From assembly GCA_020809705.1 (NCBI GenBank), contig CP085834.1, positions 1,054,001-1,118,000 of the forward strand: a stretch of DNA of 64,000 bases, given 5' to 3'. The number at the start of each line of letters is the position of its first letter. Position 1 is the stretch's first letter. The notes under the pieces were generated by a model. The model was given only the letters and a program-made list of their open reading frames with translations. It searched no databases and was not told the origin of the DNA. Source of the stretch: Calonectria ilicicola (Eukaryota; Ascomycota; Sordariomycetes; Hypocreales; Nectriaceae). The translations under genes were made by a program, and so were the position numbers. Positions 63,584-64,000 of the stretch are shown piece by piece.

Positions 63584-63679
63584 CCTTAGGTTCCTCTAGC
63601 CTTAGGTTCCTCTAGCCTTAGGTTCCTCTAGCTTTGGGTTCCTCTAGCTTTGGGTTCCTCTAGCTTTGGGTTCCTCTAG
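63584..63679 (+). repeat. 16-bp minisatellite, six copies
   Basis: There are three copies of CCTTAGGTTCCTCTAG followed by three copies of CTTTGGGTTCCTCTAG with no gaps. A partial seventh copy (CTTTAAG) follows. Confidence 0.95.
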
Positions 63680-63790
63680 CTTTAAGATCTCTCTTAAACT
63701 CGAGTCCGAGAGCACTTTCTGGAGCGTTTAGGAGCAGGGCGACTAATCGCTCTTTCCGCAATAAAATAATAGATCTATAAGATATATCTG

Positions 63791-64000
63791 TTATGACCCA
63801 AACACCCAAAGGCGGTGACCACAGGCAGAACCCCAACCAATTATAATAAAACTACCCTGGACCCACATAACCAACCAATAAGAGCAAAATCAAACAGCCC
63901 CCATTCAACATCACCGAAGGTCACAATGAATATTATTAAACTAACTCCGTTCAACCATTATAATAATAGAACCTTAGATATAGTAGTATATAGATAGATT
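63791..64000 (+). repeat. Start of a diverged Gypsy-family LTR, cut by the right edge
   Basis: It begins TGTTATGACCC and ends at the window edge with TAGTATATAGATAGATT, both shared with the Gypsy 3 LTR at 54442 (there at about 54646-54662). The sequence between is clearly diverged. It is little mutated. It may be the 3' LTR of Gypsy 3 or the 5' LTR of another copy. Confidence 0.6.

Larger units (their letters stand above)
63403..63714. repeat. GC-rich island with inverted ends, minisatellite and G-run
   Basis: The two ends are inverted repeats: TGCTCTCGGAACGAGAGTTT at the left, and the reverse complement of the right end reads TGCTCTCGGACTCGAGTTTA. It could be a solo LTR (TG...CA ends), a small inverted-repeat element, or the un-mutated 3' tail of the upstream Gypsy pol. 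The left end can also be read as LSEREFKGR, a Gypsy-like C-terminus. No target duplication was found. It shows almost no RIP, unlike both flanks. Confidence 0.5.

Noticed and set aside
63584..63679. CRISPR-like array
   Set aside because: The 16-bp units are directly tandem without spacers, in a fungal genome, so this is a minisatellite.

Overview
The window looks like nuclear DNA of a filamentous ascomycete (Pezizomycotina). The genes have short introns of about 50-100 nt with GTRAGT-like donors and CTAAY branch sites. The proteins are typical of these fungi: HET/ankyrin proteins, subgroup C chitinase, LysM protein, pisatin-demethylase-type P450. The last 32 kb is an extremely AT-rich transposon graveyard with the C-to-T/G-to-A signature expected of repeat-induced point mutation (RIP). 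I cannot name the species.

Left part (1-31.4 kb), about 50% GC, gene-bearing, in order: an NmrA-like NAD(P)-binding oxidoreductase cut by the left edge (minus); a cytochrome P450 (plus); a HET-domain/ankyrin protein (minus); an ankyrin protein with a fungal STAND-type N-terminus and an acidic tandem repeat (plus); a large 17-exon subgroup C GH18 chitinase (minus) divergent from a multi-LysM secreted protein (plus); an F-box protein (minus) divergent from a TPR-CHAT caspase-like peptidase (plus); a long PLP-dependent decarboxylase (plus); and a four-helix membrane protein (minus). The chitinase and LysM genes each carry one in-frame TGA that no plausible intron removes, and the decarboxylase carries a 1-nt frameshift plus an in-frame TAG. 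So three of ten genes look disabled as sequenced, all upstream of the RIP-mutated block.

Right part (about 31.65-64 kb) is nested LTR retrotransposons with no intact reading frame. A Copia element (31769-50768, target duplication ATTGT) contains two Gypsy elements of one family (33401-40297 and 41813-48701, each with its own target duplication). That Copia itself seems to sit in a second, related Copia whose body resumes at 50774. The second Copia is broken by a third Gypsy copy in plus orientation (from 54442) and further Gypsy remnants up to 63.4 kb. A small GC-rich island at 63403-63714 (inverted ends, 16-bp minisatellite, G-quadruplex motif) and another diverged LTR at 63791 close the window.

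Read together, the left part is an accessory, probably repeat-flanked region. It carries chitin-directed secreted proteins (chitinase plus LysM), non-self-recognition/cell-death type proteins (HET-ANK, STAND-N-ANK, TPR-CHAT, F-box) and two or three secondary-metabolism type enzymes (P450, NmrA-like reductase, decarboxylase). Joint action is an inference from proximity. The chitinase/LysM divergent pair is the only one supported by a known recurring arrangement.
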